Source: DASVHS01 sp035468985 (GTDB lineage: Bacteria > Acidobacteriota > Thermoanaerobaculia > Gp7-AA8). From it: a stretch of 64,000 nucleotides of DNA. Under the pieces are notes generated by a model, which was not told the origin of the DNA, ran no database searches, and worked only from the letters and a program-made list of their open reading frames with translations. The position numbers and the translations under genes are program-made. Location of the stretch: positions 62,001 to 126,000 of the forward strand of contig DATISF010000038.1 of assembly GCA_035468985.1 (NCBI GenBank), given 5' to 3'. Position 1 is the first letter of the stretch; each line of letters opens with the position of its first letter. This document shows, in pieces, positions 61,001 to 64,000 of this stretch.

Positions 61001-64000
61001 ATGTTCCGTTTCGCGAGACTCGCTGTCGTACTGCTGTCCCTGTCCCTTCCCGTTCTCGCTCAGGACGCATCCCTTCTGAAAGACCTGCAGTGGCGCGAGG
61101 TCGGCCCGTATCGCGGCGGCCGCGCGGACGCGGTCGCAGGCATCGCCGATCAGCCGAACGTCTACTACTTCGGCTCCTGCGGCGGCGGCGTGTGGAAGAC
61201 GATCGACGGCGGGCAGTCCTGGATTCCCGTGTCAGACAGCTTCTTCGGCGGAGCGATCGGAGCGGTCGCCGTTGCGCCGTCGGATCCGAGCGTCGTCTAC
61301 GCCGGCACGGGCGAAGAGACGATCCGCGGAAACGTTTCCCCCGGCGGGGGGCTTTGGAAGTCGACCGACGCCGGCAAGAGCTGGACGAAGATCGGCCTCG
61401 AAGACTCGCAGCAGATCGCGCGGATTCGCGTCCATCCCTCCAATCCCGATCTCGTCTACGTCGCCGCCCTCGGACACGCGTTCGGGCCGAACGACATGCG
61501 CGGCGTCTATCGCTCGAAGGACGGTGGCAAATCATGGGAGCGGATCCTGTTCGTGAACCGCGACTCCGGCGCGGTCGATCTGATGATGGATCCGTCAAAC
61601 GCACGGATCCTCTACGCGTCGACCTGGCGGTTCCGCCGAGGACCGTCGTTCTTCGAGAGCGGCGGGGAAGGATCGGCGTTGTGGAAATCGACTGACGGCG
61701 GCGACACCTGGAAAGAGCTTTCCCGCAACAAAGGCATGCCGAAAGGAACGCTCGGCATCATCGGCGTGAGCGTCTCGCCGTCGAATCCGCAGAACGTGTG
61801 GGCCATCGTCGAGGCGAAGGAGGGCGGCGTGTACCGGTCGCGCGACGGCGGCGACACGTGGACGAAGACCAGCGACTCTGCCGATCTTCGCCAGCGCGCC
61901 TGGTACTACACGCGGATCTACGCCGATCCGAAAGACGAAGACACCGCGTACGTCTGCAACGTCCGCTTCCACAAGACGAAGGACGGCGGCAAGACGTGGA
62001 CGCAGATCGCTACGCCGCACGGCGACAACCACGACCTCTGGATCGCACCGAACGATCCGAACCGGATGATCGAGGCGAACGACGGCGGCGTGAATGTCAC
62101 CACCGACGGCGGGATGAACTGGACGAAGCAGAACAATCAGCCGACGGCGCAGTTTTATCGCCTGTCGGTCGACACCGACTTCCCGTACCGCATTCTCGGA
62201 CCGCAGCAGGACAACAGCGCCGTGCGCATCCGCCACCGGACGGGCGGCGGCGGCATCGGCGAGCGCGATTGGGAGCCGACCGCGGGCGGCGAGAGCGGCT
62301 ACATCGTCGCCGATCCGAAGAATCCCGACGTCGTGTACGGCGGGTCGTACGGCGGTCTGCTCACCGTCGTCAATCACCGCACCGGCGAAGTACGCGACAT
62401 CAATCCCTGGCCTGACAATCCGATGGGCGCGGGCGATGCGGAACTGAAGCATCGATTCCAGTGGAACTTCCCGATCTTCTTCTCGCCCAACGATCCGAAG
62501 AAACTCTACGCCGCGTCGCAATACCTGCTCGAGACGACGAACGGCGGCGCGAGCTGGCGCCAGATCAGCCCGGATCTGACCCGCAATGAAAAGTCGAAGA
62601 TGGGGCCGAGCGGTGGTCCGATCACCAAGGACAACACCAGCGTCGAGTACTACGGAACGATTTTCTATGGAGCGGAGTCGCCGGTCGAACCGGGAGTTCT
62701 GTGGGCCGGATCCGACGACGGACTCGTGCACGTGTCGCGCGATGGCGGCGCACACTGGGACAACGTCACGCCGAAGGGCATGCCCGAATGGATCATGGTC
62801 AACGAGATCGAGGCCAGCCCGACGGACAAAGGTGCCGCGTACCTCGCGGCTACGATGTACAAGTACGACGACTTCCATCCGTATCTCTACAAGACCGCGG
62901 ATTACGGCAAGACGTGGACGAAGATCGTCGACGGGATTCCTGCAAGTGAATACACGCGTGTGATTCGCGCGGATCCGAAGCGCAAGGGTTTGCTGTTTGC
63001 CGGAACGGAGCGCGGCGTGTACGCGTCGTACGACGACGGCGCGCACTGGCAGTCGCTGCAGTTGAAACTCCCCGTCGTTCCGATTCACGACCTGCTCGTG
63101 CACGACGATGCGCTGATCCTCGCCACGCACGGACGCGGCTTCTGGATGCTCGACGACATCGAGCCGCTGCGGCAGCTCACCGGCGACCTCGCCTCGAAGC
63201 CGCTGTATGTCTTCACGCCGGCGATGACCTGGCGGATGGAAGGCGGCGGCCGGCGCGGGCCGCGCCGCGGCGCAGCGCTCGAAGGAACGAATCCGCCGGC
63301 CGGCGCGATCGTCGACTTCTATCTCCACGATCAGAAGCCGGGCACGAAGGTCTCCGTCGCCTTCCTCGGCCCTGACGGCAAAGTGATTCGCGAGCTGAAA
63401 GGTGACGTGCAGGCCGAAGCGCCCAAGCCGCGTGAGTTGAAAGCGGGTGTGGCGCCGCCGACGCCGGCGACGACCGAGGCCGTGAAATCCGAAGGCGCTC
63501 CTTCCGAAGAGAATCCTCCCGAAAAGCCGGAGCGCGAAGAAGAGGACAAAGACAAACTCACCGACATCACCAACGGCCACAATCGCGTGGCCTGGGATCT
63601 CCGCTATCCCGACGCGAAGAAGTTCCCGGCCATCGTCCTCTGGGCGGGCAGCACGATCGGCCCGCGGGTTCTGCCCGGGACCTACACGGTTCGAGTGATG
63701 GCGGGAGATCAGACCGTGAGCGCGCCGATGGAGATCCGCCAGGACCCGCGCACGAGCGCATCGCCCGCCGATCTCAAGGCGCAGTTCGATTTCGTGAAGT
63801 CGGTCTACGACAAACTCTCGGACGTCAATGGCCAGATCGCGCGCATCCGGGAGGTGCGGAAATCGCTCACCGATCTCAAGAAGCGCGAGAAGCCCGTCGG
63901 CGATGCCGCGAAAGAGCTCGACAAGAAGATGACCGCGGTCGAGGAGGCGCTGTACCAGACGAAGCTCAAGAGCTCGCAGGACCCGCTGAACTACCCGATC
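61001..64000 (+). CDS. BNR/sortilin-type beta-propeller glycosyl-hydrolase-like protein (3' end beyond window)
   Basis: The first 1000 codons of an exported protein. GGAGG lies 8 bases before the ATG, and the signal peptide is MFRFARLAVVLLSLSLPVLA. It then carries two VPS10-like propellers with Asp-box/BNR repeats (GGVWKTIDGGQSWIP, GLWKSTDAGKSWTK, ALWKSTDGGDTWKE, GVYRSRDGGDTWTK). Near codon 800 follows an EPLRQL-type linker and an Ala/Pro/Glu-rich low-complexity segment, then LPGTYTVRVMAGDQTVSAPM and a helical stalk (VTDLKKREKPVGDAAKELDK-type). Family proteins are common and large in Acidobacteriota and Gemmatimonadota; their enzymatic activity is unproven. About 80-120 codons are probably missing. 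Confidence 0.9.
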   Translation, partial: MFRFARLAVVLLSLSLPVLAQDASLLKDLQWREVGPYRGGRADAVAGIADQPNVYYFGSCGGGVWKTIDGGQSWIPVSDSFFGGAIGAVAVAPSDPSVVYAGTGEETIRGNVSPGGGLWKSTDAGKSWTKIGLEDSQQIARIRVHPSNPDLVYVAALGHAFGPNDMRGVYRSKDGGKSWERILFVNRDSGAVDLMMDPSNARILYASTWRFRRGPSFFESGGEGSALWKSTDGGDTWKELSRNKGMPKGTLGIIGVSVSPSNPQNVWAIVEAKEGGVYRSRDGGDTWTKTSDSADLRQRAWYYTRIYADPKDEDTAYVCNVRFHKTKDGGKTWTQIATPHGDNHDLWIAPNDPNRMIEANDGGVNVTTDGGMNWTKQNNQPTAQFYRLSVDTDFPYRILGPQQDNSAVRIRHRTGGGGIGERDWEPTAGGESGYIVADPKNPDVVYGGSYGGLLTVVNHRTGEVRDINPWPDNPMGAGDAELKHRFQWNFPIFFSPNDPKKLYAASQYLLETTNGGASWRQISPDLTRNEKSKMGPSGGPITKDNTSVEYYGTIFYGAESPVEPGVLWAGSDDGLVHVSRDGGAHWDNVTPKGMPEWIMVNEIEASPTDKGAAYLAATMYKYDDFHPYLYKTADYGKTWTKIVDGIPASEYTRVIRADPKRKGLLFAGTERGVYASYDDGAHWQSLQLKLPVVPIHDLLVHDDALILATHGRGFWMLDDIEPLRQLTGDLASKPLYVFTPAMTWRMEGGGRRGPRRGAALEGTNPPAGAIVDFYLHDQKPGTKVSVAFLGPDGKVIRELKGDVQAEAPKPRELKAGVAPPTPATTEAVKSEGAPSEENPPEKPEREEEDKDKLTDITNGHNRVAWDLRYPDAKKFPAIVLWAGSTIGPRVLPGTYTVRVMAGDQTVSAPMEIRQDPRTSASPADLKAQFDFVKSVYDKLSDVNGQIARIREVRKSLTDLKKREKPVGDAAKELDKKMTAVEEALYQTKLKSSQDPLNYPI

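Noticed and set aside
1..64000. tRNA, rRNA, riboswitch or replication-origin sequences
   Set aside because: No cloverleaf, rRNA stretch, known riboswitch core or DnaA-box cluster was noticed on reading; a covariance-model search would be decisive.

Overview
The window is high-GC DNA (mostly about 62-68 % GC by eye) from a Gram-negative, probably soil or sediment heterotroph. A TonB-dependent receptor with a carboxypeptidase-regulatory-like N-terminus, an OmpA-domain protein, many secreted S9, M1 and M3 peptidases, a BNR/sortilin-type beta-propeller protein and FG-GAP and beta-helix surface proteins together suggest Acidobacteriota or a close phylum. That assignment is inference from gene content; no rRNA, tRNA or other phylogenetic marker is present. 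Genes are tightly packed, many neighbours overlap by 1-4 nt, and several divergent pairs are only 24-40 bp apart.

Layout. 0-9 kb: a cut-off di-heme cytochrome c and a cupredoxin, a VOC protein, an Asp/Glu racemase coupled to an unknown gene, a TonB receptor, a 2-oxoglutarate/Fe(II)-oxygenase-like protein, a membrane protein and a CAP-domain protein. 9-15 kb: ferritin-like/VIT1 metal transporter, N-acyl-D-amino-acid deacylase-like lipoprotein, acetamidase/formamidase and patatin, separated by palindromic repeats. 15-19.2 kb: an overlapping set ROK kinase, SIS isomerase, MFS transporter and an orphan xanthine-dehydrogenase small subunit. 19.2-25.3 kb: CapA-like phosphoesterase, arylamine N-acetyltransferase, two coupled hypotheticals, MOSC protein and an S9 glutamyl-endopeptidase-like enzyme. 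25.3-34.6 kb: accessory DNA with a truncated serine hydrolase, a row of small metabolic genes (serine hydrolase, VOC, SnoaL, PhzF, cupin), decayed GNAT and cytochrome genes and a frameshifted FG-GAP surface protein.

34.6-42.2 kb is the most interesting block. Seven co-oriented genes encode a coiled-coil protein, a PspA/IM30-like protein, a membrane-anchored substrate-binding protein fused to OmpA, an ABC permease, an ABC ATPase, a membrane coiled-coil protein and a Vps4/ClpV-like AAA ATPase. It reads as a membrane-integrity or envelope-stress machine in which an ESCRT-III-like protein and an AAA ATPase are combined with an ABC importer tethered between inner membrane and peptidoglycan.

42.2-50 kb: M1 aminopeptidase, a MerR-controlled small secreted Cys protein with a textbook 19-bp-spacer promoter, DinB protein, succinylglutamate desuccinylase-like protein, adenosine-deaminase-like protein, and an XRE regulator coupled to a two-DTG aspartic protease. 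50-55.8 kb: a second accessory insert with gene fragments, a CSLREA/beta-helix protein, an intact IS3-type element and an unknown secreted protein. 55.7-64 kb: prolyl oligopeptidase and Dcp-type M3 peptidase from a shared divergent promoter, a secreted hypothetical and the first 1000 codons of a BNR-repeat protein.

Two structural themes stand out. The accessory inserts at 30.3-34.7 kb and 50.1-55.8 kb are each bracketed by a perfect direct repeat (115 bp and 53 bp) that is the 3' end, stop region included, of the adjacent minus-strand gene. A palindromic, MITE-like repeat of about 80-140 bp occurs at least seven times, sometimes at gene ends, and two other palindromes lie in frame inside coding sequences.
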